DNA of 64,000 nt, taken from contig DKFP01000004.1 of the NCBI GenBank assembly GCA_002452405.1, positions 339,649 through 403,648 on the forward strand, in the 5' to 3' direction. Positions 43,230 to 53,001 of this stretch are shown here, piece after piece. The number at the start of each line of letters is the position of its first letter. Position 1 is the first letter of the stretch. The notes beneath the pieces are model-generated. The model was not told where the DNA came from, did no database searches, and was given only the letters and a program-made list of their open reading frames with translations. The translations under genes were made by a program, and so were the position numbers. This DNA is from Deferribacteraceae bacterium UBA6793 (lineage in GTDB: Bacteria > Chrysiogenota > Deferribacteres > Deferribacterales > Geovibrionaceae).

Positions 43230-44112
43230 GCAATATAAATTTGCATTTATAAAAGGCTGGGGGATGTTCCGCAAAGACCTGAAACACACCATCCCGTCAA
43301 TACTCACACTCGGCACGCTCCTGTTTCTATACTTTGCCGTATTCACGGTGAATTCGTCCGTTGCAAAAGCTATCGGAAACGTAACGGACAGCAGACTTGT
43401 GCGTGTTTTCATTCAGGACGACTTTGACGCAAAAGAAGTTAAGGCGAAACTGAACCAGCTAAAAATCGACGGAGATATAGTGTACTTCAACAGGAGCGAT
43501 GCGAAGGAGCGCGTTCTTGAGGTCGCACCAAACGCCGACAACCTGAAAGAGCTGCCGGAAGATCTGTTTCCGCGCTTTTTCGAGATAAAAACGGTTAACG
43601 AAACAGACAGCGACACTCAGGTGGTCTCGCTCTCCGAGAAGATAGCCCGCATAGACGGCGTTAAGTCCGTTGAGTCAGGCAAAAAGCAGAACGAAAAAAT
43701 GCAGCGGATCAAAAGTATATCCGGTCTTTTCGTCTTCACGCTTACCCTGCTGACCGGCATCTCATGTGCTTTCATAGTGTTCAACAACATCAGGCTAAGT
43801 CTTTACAGACACCACAGAAACATCATGGTATACACTCTTGTGGGCGCCACAAGACGGTTCATCACCCTCCCATACATCGTTTCATCAAAGTTTGAAGCGA
43901 CGTGCGCATTCTTTCTGGCATGGTTTTTTAACAAGCTGTTCGTAGACTTTGCCGCAGGACACATACTGAAAGATTCGTTCTTTGTTCTTTCAACGCCTGG
44001 ATTCTGGCACAATACGGTGCTTTATATCGCCCTGATGTCCCTTGCGGGTCTTTCGGCAGTATACAGTGTTGTGACATTCCTCATGAAACAGAAGAGTATC
44101 AATGAAATATAG
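43222..44112 (+). CDS. ftsX: Cell-division protein FtsX
   Basis: 296 residues: cytoplasmic N-terminus, first helix (about 28-48), a periplasmic domain (50-170), and three C-terminal helices with the FtsX motif RHHRNIMVYTLVGATRRFI. It forms the membrane half of FtsEX. The ATG at 43222 has AAGGAA upstream and overlaps ftsE by 8 bases; the longer frame from 43180 lies inside ftsE. Confidence 0.94.
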   Translation: MFEQYKFAFIKGWGMFRKDLKHTIPSILTLGTLLFLYFAVFTVNSSVAKAIGNVTDSRLVRVFIQDDFDAKEVKAKLNQLKIDGDIVYFNRSDAKERVLEVAPNADNLKELPEDLFPRFFEIKTVNETDSDTQVVSLSEKIARIDGVKSVESGKKQNEKMQRIKSISGLFVFTLTLLTGISCAFIVFNNIRLSLYRHHRNIMVYTLVGATRRFITLPYIVSSKFEATCAFFLAWFFNKLFVDFAAGHILKDSFFVLSTPGFWHNTVLYIALMSLAGLSAVYSVVTFLMKQKSINEI

Positions 44113-45238
44113 CGTTTTTTTTCTCGCCCTTCTTCTGAGTTTTAATGTCTTTGCGGCAAAACAGGACAAACTGACGGACATCCGCAAACAGATATCCAAA
44201 CAGAACCAGTCTGTCAGGCAGGCGGCGGAAGAGAAAAAAAAGATGGCGGAAAAGCTGGAACAGGCGCAGGAAGACCTGCAAAGCCAGCAGAGCGCCGTCC
44301 GGCAGATAAATCTGAAATATTCATCGGTTAAGGCGGAACATCAGAGACTGACAGCAAAAAGCAAAAAGCTGGAGCGCAAACACGCCGAACTGATAAAAAC
44401 CATAAAAGCTGCGAATAAATATATGGTGTCCTCCGGAGAATACGACATGCTGGAAGCGGTCATAATGTCTGACAGCGCAAAGGATGCCGCCGTTCTCAGC
44501 CAGATAATCGGCGAGGTAAACTCTAAACTGTACGATTCAGTTATGGAACTTAAAAAAACAAACGAAGAAATAAAAGAGACCGCAGCCGAGCTTGATGCAA
44601 AAAAGAAAAGGATGGCGGCAACTGTTGCCGAAAAAAAGTCCGCCCTTGAAAATTACCGAAAGAAAAAGCAGAGCACAGATAAAATGTACCGCGACGCCGT
44701 TAAAGACGAAAAGGTGCGCAAAGAGTATCTGGCAAGACTTCAGGCAAGAGAAAAGGCTTTACAGGCGCAACTTGCCAAAATAAAAAGAGACTTCGCAAAA
44801 TCCGCGCCCGTCAGCTTTAAGGGGCTTTCGTCCGAATTCGGCAGACAGAAAGGCAAACTCATCTGGCCGGTCCACGGTCACGTTATAGAAAAATTCGGCG
44901 TTAAAACAGTTGAAGGCTTTAAAGGTGTGATACTTAAAAAAGGAATAAAGATAGTTCCGACGTCAAACTCCGTTAAGGCGGTGTACGACGGCGTGGTGAT
45001 ACACAGGGACAACGCGTGGGGGCTCGGCAACTTCCTCATAGTGGCTCACCCGTCCGGTTTTTACAGTCTGTATGCAAATATGGACGGAATAAGCGTCTCA
45101 AAGAACGAAAAAGTGAAAACAGGACAAAATCTGGGCACAATAGATGTTGACCATGAAACGAATACACCGTATCTTTATTTTGAAATACGCATACATGACA
45201 AGGCAGTCGATCCTCTGGAATGGCTTGCCTCTTCTTGA
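44102..45238 (+). CDS. envC: EnvC-like amidase activator with degenerate M23 domain
   Basis: 378 residues: signal peptide (to FAAKQ, about residue 19), a long coiled coil (25-240) with a hairpin break, and a C-terminal LytM/M23 domain (250-378). Zinc ligands are missing: the usual HxGxD segment reads FKGVILKKG and the HxH segment reads YLYFEIR. It is therefore non-catalytic, like E. coli EnvC, and should activate amidases when FtsEX bends its coiled coil. It overlaps ftsX by 11 bases. Confidence 0.9.
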   Translation: MKYSVFFLALLLSFNVFAAKQDKLTDIRKQISKQNQSVRQAAEEKKKMAEKLEQAQEDLQSQQSAVRQINLKYSSVKAEHQRLTAKSKKLERKHAELIKTIKAANKYMVSSGEYDMLEAVIMSDSAKDAAVLSQIIGEVNSKLYDSVMELKKTNEEIKETAAELDAKKKRMAATVAEKKSALENYRKKKQSTDKMYRDAVKDEKVRKEYLARLQAREKALQAQLAKIKRDFAKSAPVSFKGLSSEFGRQKGKLIWPVHGHVIEKFGVKTVEGFKGVILKKGIKIVPTSNSVKAVYDGVVIHRDNAWGLGNFLIVAHPSGFYSLYANMDGISVSKNEKVKTGQNLGTIDVDHETNTPYLYFEIRIHDKAVDPLEWLASS

Positions 45239-45255
45239 TATATTAGGAGATACAA

Positions 45256-46521
45256 ATGAGATTCAAATTCAGGTTTCTTCCGTTTCTGACACTTCTTTTA
45301 ACCATAGCTCTTATAATTACGTCCGTGGCGCTTTTTCGCTCCAAAAACGTGTATGCGGCGAAACAGGATAAGTATCAGAACCTTGACATATTCACACAGG
45401 CTCTCTACCTGATAGAGAACAACTATGTGGAACCGGTTGAAGACAAAAAAATAATCTACGGCGCGATAAAAGGCATGACACAGGAGCTTGATCCTCACTC
45501 AGCATTTATGGATCCCAAGACTCTTAACGAGTTCGAAGTGGAAACACAAGGCGAATTCGGCGGACTTGGTATCACAATCGGCATGAAAGACAAAATACTC
45601 ACCGTCATAGCGCCCCTTGAAGACACACCCGCCTTTAAAAAAGGAATAAAAGCCGGCGACCAGATAATCAAGATAGACGGCAAAAGCACAATGGACATAA
45701 CCATTGACGACGCTGTTAACAAACTGCGCGGCAAAGAGGGAACCGACGTAACCATCACCGTTATGCGCAAAAACGTTGAAAAACCTTTCGATGTTAAGCT
45801 GAAAAGAGCAATCATCAAAATCAAATCCGTCAAATACACCATGATGGACAAAAACATCGGATACATCAGACTCATCCAGTTCAGCAACGACATCTCCGGT
45901 CAGCTGACAGAAGCGCTCCACGCTGTTGACAAGCAGGGCGCAAAGGCATACATAATCGACCTCAGAAACAATCCCGGCGGTCTGCTTACAGAGGCTATTA
46001 AGGTTTCAAGCGTGTTCCTGCCCAACGATCAGATAGTCGTTTATACAATGGACAGGGCGCAAAAGAGACAGGACTACAAATCTACATCATACTTCAATAA
46101 AGAGCTGAAAAAGCCCATCGTCCTTCTTGTTAACGAAGGAAGCGCATCCGCTTCGGAAATCCTTACGGGCGCACTTCAGGACTACGGCAGAGCTGTAGTT
46201 GTGGGTGCCAAAACCTATGGAAAGGCTTCCGTGCAGAATGTTATCCACCTTTCCGACGGCTCCGGTATCAAACTGACAACTGCTAAGTACTTCACGCCTA
46301 AAGGTCGCTCAATCCACGGAATCGGTATCGAACCCGATGTTAAAGTTGAGGCGAAACACGAAGATCCCGCAGAACATCAAGATAAGAAAGAGGAAGAAGA
46401 ACTGGACAAAGACCTCACAACAAACTCTGCAAAAGCAGACTATGACCTAGTGAAAGACGTTCAGTTGAAAGCCGCTCTGGACAAAATCAAGGAAATGGCA
46501 GGAAATGCAGCTGCAAAATAA
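45256..46521 (+). CDS. ctpA: C-terminal processing peptidase, S41 family
   Basis: 421 residues: N-terminal membrane/signal segment (8-30), Ctp N-domain, PDZ domain (about 95-175, GGLGITIG...GIKAGDQI) and S41 protease domain with catalytic Ser in NEGSASASEIL and Lys in KTYGKASVQ. A charged EEEELDKD tail follows. It cleaves periplasmic proteins at the C-terminus, often cell-wall enzymes, which suits this division cluster. GGAG precedes the ATG, 17 bases after envC. Confidence 0.95.
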   Translation: MRFKFRFLPFLTLLLTIALIITSVALFRSKNVYAAKQDKYQNLDIFTQALYLIENNYVEPVEDKKIIYGAIKGMTQELDPHSAFMDPKTLNEFEVETQGEFGGLGITIGMKDKILTVIAPLEDTPAFKKGIKAGDQIIKIDGKSTMDITIDDAVNKLRGKEGTDVTITVMRKNVEKPFDVKLKRAIIKIKSVKYTMMDKNIGYIRLIQFSNDISGQLTEALHAVDKQGAKAYIIDLRNNPGGLLTEAIKVSSVFLPNDQIVVYTMDRAQKRQDYKSTSYFNKELKKPIVLLVNEGSASASEILTGALQDYGRAVVVGAKTYGKASVQNVIHLSDGSGIKLTTAKYFTPKGRSIHGIGIEPDVKVEAKHEDPAEHQDKKEEEELDKDLTTNSAKADYDLVKDVQLKAALDKIKEMAGNAAAK

Positions 46522-47737
46522 TTTCAGCCAGAAACCTGAAAACGGCAATAAGAATAAACCCGATATAAAAAAGCTCCTCATAGTGGGAGCTTTTGCCGTG
46601 GTTGCGGCAATTTTTGCATCCATGGGCATACTTCACTTTCTACTGAAAGACGACGCACCGGTGCAGAAACCGAAAGAAACAGTGCAGGCGCCAGTTAACG
46701 CGCCCGGAGACATAGCCAAAGACGACAACCCCCACGCACTGGGGCTGGACAAACGCGCCGTAATGGATGCCGTTGCACTATCGCTTTTCGATAACGGACT
46801 GGACAACAGCAGCATAAAAGAGACCACCGAAACACAGGACGGAGACGTTCTTAAACTTCACATCATAATCGATCAGGGCGACGCCACAATTAAAGCTCTT
46901 AAAGAAAGCATAGCAGGACGTATTTCTGCTATGGGTGTTGAGCCTGAGATCGGGAAATCCATCACTTTTGAAAGCGGAAACCTGTCCACGATAATAGACT
47001 TCATGGAAAGAGCGGCGGAAAAGAAACCCGTGGCTGAGAAAAAACCTGTTGTTTCACACAATTACGGTGGAGTGAAGGTAGCTTTCGTAATAGATGACTG
47101 CGGATACAGTATTCCTCTGGCAGAGAAACTCGGCAGAGTGAAGTACCCACTCGCCATGGCTATAATCCCCTACACTCCCCACAGCAAAGAGACTGCGGAA
47201 ATCTTCCACAGGCTCGGCAAAACGGTATTTCTGCATCAGCCTATGGAACCGAAATCCTATCCCCAGAACGACCCGGGCAAGGGAGCTATACTGCTGAACA
47301 TGCCTGAAAGTCTGGTGGAAATATCTCTGCGTAAAAACGTGGAAGACCTCGGCGGAAAGATAGACGGATTCAACAACCATATGGGTTCCGGACTAACCGA
47401 AAGCCGTGAAAAGATGCAGCAGGTGTTCAGCGTTATGAAGAGCTATACAAACTTCTACGTTGACAGCTACACCTCGCCGAAAACCGTCGCATATGACGAA
47501 TGTCAGAAAGCGGGAATGGTATGCGCCATAAACAACAAATTCATAGACAACGAGTCCGACCCCGAATACATCAGAGGAAAAATTATGGACGGCGTTAACC
47601 TTGCGAAGGCTAACGGCTCCATTATCATGATAGGGCACCTGCGCGAAGCTACCGTTAACGTTCTGGTGCAGATGCTTCCGGAGCTGGAGGCTATGGGCGT
47701 CGATATAGTCCCCGTTAAGGAGCTTGCAGCAAGGTGA
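46505..47737 (+). CDS. Divergent polysaccharide deacetylase (DUF610/YibQ)
   Basis: 410 residues: one N-terminal helix (about 26-48), a Pro/Lys-rich linker, a small alpha/beta region (80-165), and the divergent deacetylase domain (about 185-408: VAFVIDDCGYS, FLHQPMEP, MGSGLTES, FYVDSYTS). The NodB-type barrel would act on envelope carbohydrate, probably peptidoglycan. The common order envC-ctpA-yibQ is seen here, with start overlapping ctpA by 17 bases. Confidence 0.88.
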   Translation: MQLQNNFSQKPENGNKNKPDIKKLLIVGAFAVVAAIFASMGILHFLLKDDAPVQKPKETVQAPVNAPGDIAKDDNPHALGLDKRAVMDAVALSLFDNGLDNSSIKETTETQDGDVLKLHIIIDQGDATIKALKESIAGRISAMGVEPEIGKSITFESGNLSTIIDFMERAAEKKPVAEKKPVVSHNYGGVKVAFVIDDCGYSIPLAEKLGRVKYPLAMAIIPYTPHSKETAEIFHRLGKTVFLHQPMEPKSYPQNDPGKGAILLNMPESLVEISLRKNVEDLGGKIDGFNNHMGSGLTESREKMQQVFSVMKSYTNFYVDSYTSPKTVAYDECQKAGMVCAINNKFIDNESDPEYIRGKIMDGVNLAKANGSIIMIGHLREATVNVLVQMLPELEAMGVDIVPVKELAAR

Positions 47738-48714
47738 TAATCTTAGGAATCGAAACCTCCTGCGACGAAACCTCGCTTGCGGTGTTTGACACAGATAAAG
47801 GGATACTGGCGAGTTTCACCAACTCTCAGATAGATCTGCATAATAAATTCGGCGGGGTAGTGCCGGAGGTTGCATCACGCAACCACATACTGAAAGTTGA
47901 GGAACTCTTCTCAAAATGTATGGAACAGGCACAGCTGACCCCGCAGGAACTGGATATGATAGCGGTGACCACTGCACCGGGGCTTATCGGTGCGCTGTTT
48001 GTGGGCGTTTCCTTTGCAAAGGCGCTCGGCTACGCGCTGAAAATCCCCGTTATGCCCGTTAACCACCTCTCTGCCCATATCCTCGCGGCGGAACTGGAAC
48101 ATCCGGAGCTTAAACCGCCCTACACCGCCCTTATCATCTCCGGCGGACATACGCATATATACGACGTGGATGCGGCTTATAACTTTGAACTGCTGGCGAA
48201 GACAGTTGATGATGCGGCAGGGGAATCGTTCGATAAAGTAGCAAAAATGATGGAGCTTGGTTATCCGGGCGGTCCTCTCATTGAGACGCTGGCTAAGGAA
48301 GGAAACGAAAAGGCGGTGAACTTCCCGATAGCCATGCGTAAAGAGAACAATTATTCGTTCAGCGGGCTTAAAACCGCAGTAATGAACAAGATAAATGAAA
48401 ACAGCGTATCACATGCGGACATCGCGGCATCGTTTCAGAGAACCGTCGCCGAAACGCTCATATTGAAAACTCTGCGCGTTGCCAAAGAAACGGGCAGAAA
48501 GAACGTTGTCGTGGCCGGAGGTGTCGCCTGCAACGGATATATCCGTGAAGCGTTCGCCGCACAGAAAGGTTTTAACGTATATTTTCCGTCAAAAAAACTC
48601 TGCACGGACAACGGCGATATGATAGCTTTTGCTGCGCATCGGTTTTTCAAACTCAGAAAGTTTTCCTCACTCTTAGAAACGGCACATGACAGAGCACAGC
48701 ACATTAACAAATAA
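47734..48714 (+). CDS. tsaD: tRNA threonylcarbamoyladenosine transferase TsaD
   Basis: 326 residues; transfers threonylcarbamoyl to A37 of ANN-decoding tRNAs together with TsaB/E. GIETSCDETSLAV, the metal-binding NHLSAHI (H-x3-H) and ISGGHTHIYDV are diagnostic. The GTG start overlaps the deacetylase stop by 4 bases. Length is a little short of the usual 335-340 but all motifs are present. Confidence 0.96.
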   Translation: MIILGIETSCDETSLAVFDTDKGILASFTNSQIDLHNKFGGVVPEVASRNHILKVEELFSKCMEQAQLTPQELDMIAVTTAPGLIGALFVGVSFAKALGYALKIPVMPVNHLSAHILAAELEHPELKPPYTALIISGGHTHIYDVDAAYNFELLAKTVDDAAGESFDKVAKMMELGYPGGPLIETLAKEGNEKAVNFPIAMRKENNYSFSGLKTAVMNKINENSVSHADIAASFQRTVAETLILKTLRVAKETGRKNVVVAGGVACNGYIREAFAAQKGFNVYFPSKKLCTDNGDMIAFAAHRFFKLRKFSSLLETAHDRAQHINK

Positions 48715-49696
48715 CTACCTCGAAATGCTTAAAAATCAGCCTATGTTCGGCGCGCCGCTTGCCGGGGTTTCAACACCCTCTTTCCGCAAAGTGGTGCGGC
48801 TCTTCTCCGGCGGACTGCTCTTCACAGAGATGGTCAGCGTCGAAGGACTCATCCGTAAAGGTTCAGGCACCATGGTATTTCTGCGCACTAATGACTGTGA
48901 CATGCCGCTTGGCGTACAGCTTTTCGGAAGCCGCCATGAAAGTTACGCGGATGCCGTAAAAGTCGTTCTGGACACCGTCACACCCGCAGTTATCGACATA
49001 AATATGGGCTGTCCGGTCAAAAAAGTTATCAAAACAGGCAGCGGCGCTGCTATGCTGCGCGACGAAGAGAACATAGAAAAGGTAATCCGCGCGGCAAAAT
49101 CCGCCTGCGGAGACGTGCCGCTCTCGATAAAGATACGTCTCGGCTGGGACGAGGCTTCCATTAACTATAACGAGATAATAAGGATAGCATATGAAGAGGG
49201 CGCTTCAGCAGTGACGCTCCACGGGCGCACAAAAGCTGAAGGTTTCGGCGGTATTGTACATTACGAAATGATAGCCGATGCGAAATCACGCGCGAAACTG
49301 CCCATCATAGGCAACGGCGACATAGTAGACATGGAAACCTATAACAACATGCTCTCAACCGGTGTTGACGGCGTTATGATAGGGCGCGGGATGATGAGAC
49401 AGCCATGGATATTCCAGGCGCTAGCCGACGGAAAAGACCCCGACAACTACCTTGACATCTCAAGGCTCAAAGAACTCATCTTCACAATAATGGAATACGA
49501 GATGCAGAACGCCCGCGGGAACAGATATCTGGACGTTTCCAAAAAATATATAGTATGGCTTATGAAAGGACTGCCCGCCGCGGCTTCGCTACGCAACAGC
49601 GTCTACGAGTGCCGCGACAGACAGCAGCTTGATGATATGCTTGAAAATTATTTCAGCAGTATAAAAGATATTCCGACAGATCCGAGTTCAGAATAG
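48686..49696 (+). CDS. dusB: tRNA-dihydrouridine synthase (DusB type)
   Basis: 336 residues; FMN-dependent reduction of uridine in tRNA. PLAGVSTPSFRK near the N-terminus, the catalytic cysteine in NMGCPVKKV, and the FMN phosphate site IGNGDI...GVMIGRGMMRQPW are present. The ATG at 48686 overlaps tsaD by 29 bases; ATG 48725 is an alternative but would cut close to the first barrel strand. Its 3' end overlaps the convergent ATP-grasp gene by 44 bases. Confidence 0.93.
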   Translation: MTEHSTLTNNYLEMLKNQPMFGAPLAGVSTPSFRKVVRLFSGGLLFTEMVSVEGLIRKGSGTMVFLRTNDCDMPLGVQLFGSRHESYADAVKVVLDTVTPAVIDINMGCPVKKVIKTGSGAAMLRDEENIEKVIRAAKSACGDVPLSIKIRLGWDEASINYNEIIRIAYEEGASAVTLHGRTKAEGFGGIVHYEMIADAKSRAKLPIIGNGDIVDMETYNNMLSTGVDGVMIGRGMMRQPWIFQALADGKDPDNYLDISRLKELIFTIMEYEMQNARGNRYLDVSKKYIVWLMKGLPAAASLRNSVYECRDRQQLDDMLENYFSSIKDIPTDPSSE

Positions 49697-50813
49697 CTTT
49701 CAGTTCAGGCGCGTCCTCTCTGTCCGTTTCTGCGAACAGAAAACAGAACACACCGTATTTCACAAAATCAGTCTCGCGCAGTTCAAGAACGTGGGTAAAA
49801 CTGCTTTTCAGCTTCTCATAATTGAACCCCAAAAGCATACTGTCATCTATCTTAGGGCTTTTCTCCACAACAACCATAGCATACACCCTGTCTCCGCATA
49901 TCTCGCCTATCTCGTCCCAGTGTGGTTCGCGGCTCTCCGCAAAATATTCGTAAGTATTTACACCATATGCGAAAACAGAAATATCAGTACAGCACCATCC
50001 GGCAAAACGCAGCGGATTCAGTTCAACAGGAACCACTCTGCCGTTTTTGTCTATGCGTACCTCTATATGGAACGGAAAGTTTGAAACCACAGCGAGCCTG
50101 CCGAGTGACACAAGGAATTTCTGCACTTTCGCGGATATCTCTTTAACAATCGGAACGGAGGTTACATACACTCTGTCGGAAACGTCTTCCGCTCCGGCGA
50201 AATAGTGCTTCAGTACGTTCAGGATAACAGGTTCGCCCTCTGCGTTGTAATATCCGTCGATGGCGTATTCAATGCCTTCGATAACCTCTTCGATGATAAA
50301 GCTGTGGGTGTTCAGAACGTCGTCGGGATAATAGTCTCTGACCTTCCTGACTTCTGCGATTATCTGCGGACGAACAGTTTTCCATGCGTTCTCATCCTCA
50401 ACGTAGTGCACTCCGAGGCTGAAAAACCCAACCGCAGGCTTTATTATGAATGGAAAACGTAAATCTTTCGCTTTCAGCGCCTCAATTTCATGGAAGAGCA
50501 CTTCACGGTAGAAAAAATCGGGGAACATGCCGCTTAAAAGGTCGCGGAATTTCACTTTATTCTTAAAAAGGTCAACCTTTTCAACTATATCCGAGAATAT
50601 CAGGTTCTCGTTTATCCATGCGACAGCGTTTTCTGAATTCGTATATATAACAGGTTTGCTGCGAAACCTGTCCGCAAACCTTTCAGGGCTTATAAGGTGT
50701 CTGCCTTCACCCAGAAGTTCCCGCGCCGTTTCGTTGTCCAGTACGGGGTAATTATTCCGTTTTATGGTGTCAAGCAGCACCTTGGAAACATATGGCTTAT
50801 CCAGTATAAACAT
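49653..50813 (-). CDS. ATP-grasp domain protein of unknown substrate
   Basis: 386 residues. The N-terminal part has a PreATP-grasp-like fold. The ATP-grasp core includes FPFIIKPAVGFFSLGVHYV (ATP-binding lysine and glycine loop), IEEVIEGIEYAIDGYY, and the magnesium site HIEVRIDKNGRVVPVELNPLRF in two parts. Such enzymes ligate a carboxylate to an amine or thiol; the partners are not evident. It overlaps tex by one base (TAATG), indicating coupling, and dusB tail-to-tail. I do not recognise a named family. Confidence 0.8.
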   Translation of the reverse strand: MFILDKPYVSKVLLDTIKRNNYPVLDNETARELLGEGRHLISPERFADRFRSKPVIYTNSENAVAWINENLIFSDIVEKVDLFKNKVKFRDLLSGMFPDFFYREVLFHEIEALKAKDLRFPFIIKPAVGFFSLGVHYVEDENAWKTVRPQIIAEVRKVRDYYPDDVLNTHSFIIEEVIEGIEYAIDGYYNAEGEPVILNVLKHYFAGAEDVSDRVYVTSVPIVKEISAKVQKFLVSLGRLAVVSNFPFHIEVRIDKNGRVVPVELNPLRFAGWCCTDISVFAYGVNTYEYFAESREPHWDEIGEICGDRVYAMVVVEKSPKIDDSMLLGFNYEKLKSSFTHVLELRETDFVKYGVFCFLFAETDREDAPELKAILNSDLSEYLLYC

Positions 50814-52933
50814 TATATCCTCATGGACAGAGAGAGTCTGCCCCGCTCCTTATCTATGCCAAGAACTCTGGTTTTAACTATCTGACCGACCTTAACAACT
50901 TCGGAAGGCACTTTTACAAACTTATCAGCAAGCTGAGAAATATGCACCAACCCGTCATTTTTAAGTCCTACGTCAACAAATGCGCCGAAATCCACAACGT
51001 TGCTTATCTTGCCCGTAAGGATATCGCCGACGTTCAGCTCGTTAATGCTTATTACCCCTGCCTTGAATATAACGGGGTCAACGTCGTCCCTGATATCTCT
51101 GTCGGGTTTTTCAAGGTTATCGATGATATCTTTGATAGTGTATTCGCCTATGCCGAGTTTATTCGCCATGGACGGGATATCCTTCCCTTTCACCGCAAGT
51201 TTCACCATTTCGCATTTATCCACGCTCAGGTTCATTGCCGTGAGAAAAGCGTGCACCGCGCCATAGCTTTCCGGGTGGATAAACATGCTGTCCAGTTTCT
51301 CCTGCCCGCCGTAAACCTTGAGGAAGCCGGCAGCCTGTTTAAAAGTCTGCTCGCCGACACCGTCAACATTCATAAGCTCCTGACGGGAGGTGAAACGCCC
51401 TATCCTCTCGCGGAAACGGACTATCTTTTCCGCAAGTGACGCACTCAAACCTGAAACGTAGGACAAAAGTGAAGCACTTGCGGTGTTCAGGTCAACCCCT
51501 ACATTATTCACCACATCTTCAACAACTTCCGTCAATGTTTTGTCAAGTTTTTTGCCTTGCACGTCGTGCTGATACATGCCGACGCCGATTGCCTGCGGCT
51601 CTATTTTGACCAGTTCCGCAAGCGGATCGATAACGCGCCTTGCGATAGAGACCGCGCCGCGGATGGAGACGTCAAGGTCTGGAAACTCCTTCTTCGCAAC
51701 ATCACCAGCGGAATATACACTCGCCCCCGCTTCGCTTACTATGGTATATCTTATGTCCAGATTATCCGATTTTATGACGGAGGCGATAAATTCCTCCGTT
51801 TCGCGGCTTGCAGTACCGTTGCCGATGGCGACAGCGTTAACGCCGAAATCTTTCACCGCTTTAAGGAATATCCTGCGCGCACCCTCAACATCCTCCTGAG
51901 GTTTCGTGGGATACATAACTCCGTGCCCCAGAAGCATTCCTGTGGGGTCAACAACGGCGTATTTACACCCTGTGCGGAACGCAGGGTCTACACCCATAAT
52001 TGTCTTGCTCTTCACTGTTGGTGTCAGAAGTAAATTTTTAAGGTTGTCCGCGAAAACCTCAATGGCTTTCAGCTCGCCCTTCTCTTTCAGTTCGCCGCGG
52101 AACTCAAGCTCAAGTGAAAGCTCTATCATCTTCTTGAACGCCTGACGTACGCATTTGACAGTTATGTCGTTTTTCACGACACCTTTGTCTGCGGAGACCT
52201 TCTGGATGGCATTGAGGCACATCTCCTCGTCTATGATGAGTTTCAGTTTCAGTATCTTCTCACGCTCACCGCGGAACATGGCAAGCACCCTGTGGGGCGG
52301 TATCTCGCTGAGTTTCTGGGAAAACTGATAATAGTCCTCGTAGGGATTGCGTTCCTTGCTCTCTGTCTTCTGAGAGGATTCCAGAACGCCGTAAAGTGTA
52401 TAAAGCTCGCGGATGCGGTTTTTCACGTCCACATCGTGCCCGATGTCCTCGGTTATGATGTCCGAAGCCATGGTGATGGCGGTCTGAGCGTCCGCAACGG
52501 CATCATTGATATACTTAGCCGCCTCATCATCAAGCCCCGCAAGATTTTCATTTGATTTTATATAGACCGAAAGTGGTTCCAGCCCGGCTTCGCGTGCGAT
52601 ATCCGCCTTTGTCTTCTTTTTGGATTTATATGGTTCGTAAAGATCCTCGACTTCTTTCAGCGTTTCTGCGGCAAGGATCCGCTTTTTAAGCTCGTCTGTG
52701 AGCTTACCACGCTCGTCGATGGCGGAGATTACCTCTTCCTTGCGTTTCGCAAGATTTTCAAGATACTCGTACCTCTCTATAATATTGCGGATGTCCTCCG
52801 CATCCATACTCCCCGTCATTTCCTTCCGGTACCTTGCGATAAACGGAACCGTGTTCCCGTCCAGATAAAGGTCGATAACGCTGTCGATGTGGTTTTTTCT
52901 GAATTGAAATTCCTGATATAGCCTGTCTCTCAT
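50813..52933 (-). CDS. tex: Tex-family RNA-binding transcriptional accessory protein
   Basis: 706 residues with the Tex order: helical N-terminus (VPFIARYRKEMTGSMD), a YqgF/RuvC-like domain (MGVDPAFRTGCKYAVVD, about 320), helix-hairpin-helix motifs (LNTASASLLSYVSGLS and the FTSRQELMNVDGVGEQTF region) and a C-terminal S1 domain (GKISNVVDFGAFVDVG). Tex associates with RNA polymerase and RNA; it is widely conserved and supports gene expression under stress. First gene of a two-gene transcript with the ATP-grasp protein. Confidence 0.95.
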   Translation of the reverse strand: MRDRLYQEFQFRKNHIDSVIDLYLDGNTVPFIARYRKEMTGSMDAEDIRNIIERYEYLENLAKRKEEVISAIDERGKLTDELKKRILAAETLKEVEDLYEPYKSKKKTKADIAREAGLEPLSVYIKSNENLAGLDDEAAKYINDAVADAQTAITMASDIITEDIGHDVDVKNRIRELYTLYGVLESSQKTESKERNPYEDYYQFSQKLSEIPPHRVLAMFRGEREKILKLKLIIDEEMCLNAIQKVSADKGVVKNDITVKCVRQAFKKMIELSLELEFRGELKEKGELKAIEVFADNLKNLLLTPTVKSKTIMGVDPAFRTGCKYAVVDPTGMLLGHGVMYPTKPQEDVEGARRIFLKAVKDFGVNAVAIGNGTASRETEEFIASVIKSDNLDIRYTIVSEAGASVYSAGDVAKKEFPDLDVSIRGAVSIARRVIDPLAELVKIEPQAIGVGMYQHDVQGKKLDKTLTEVVEDVVNNVGVDLNTASASLLSYVSGLSASLAEKIVRFRERIGRFTSRQELMNVDGVGEQTFKQAAGFLKVYGGQEKLDSMFIHPESYGAVHAFLTAMNLSVDKCEMVKLAVKGKDIPSMANKLGIGEYTIKDIIDNLEKPDRDIRDDVDPVIFKAGVISINELNVGDILTGKISNVVDFGAFVDVGLKNDGLVHISQLADKFVKVPSEVVKVGQIVKTRVLGIDKERGRLSLSMRI

Positions 52934-53001
52934 TAATCACCCGAAGATATTGTTCGTAATGGAATTATCTTACTAGAATACAGAGAGCGGGACAAGAGTT
53001 T

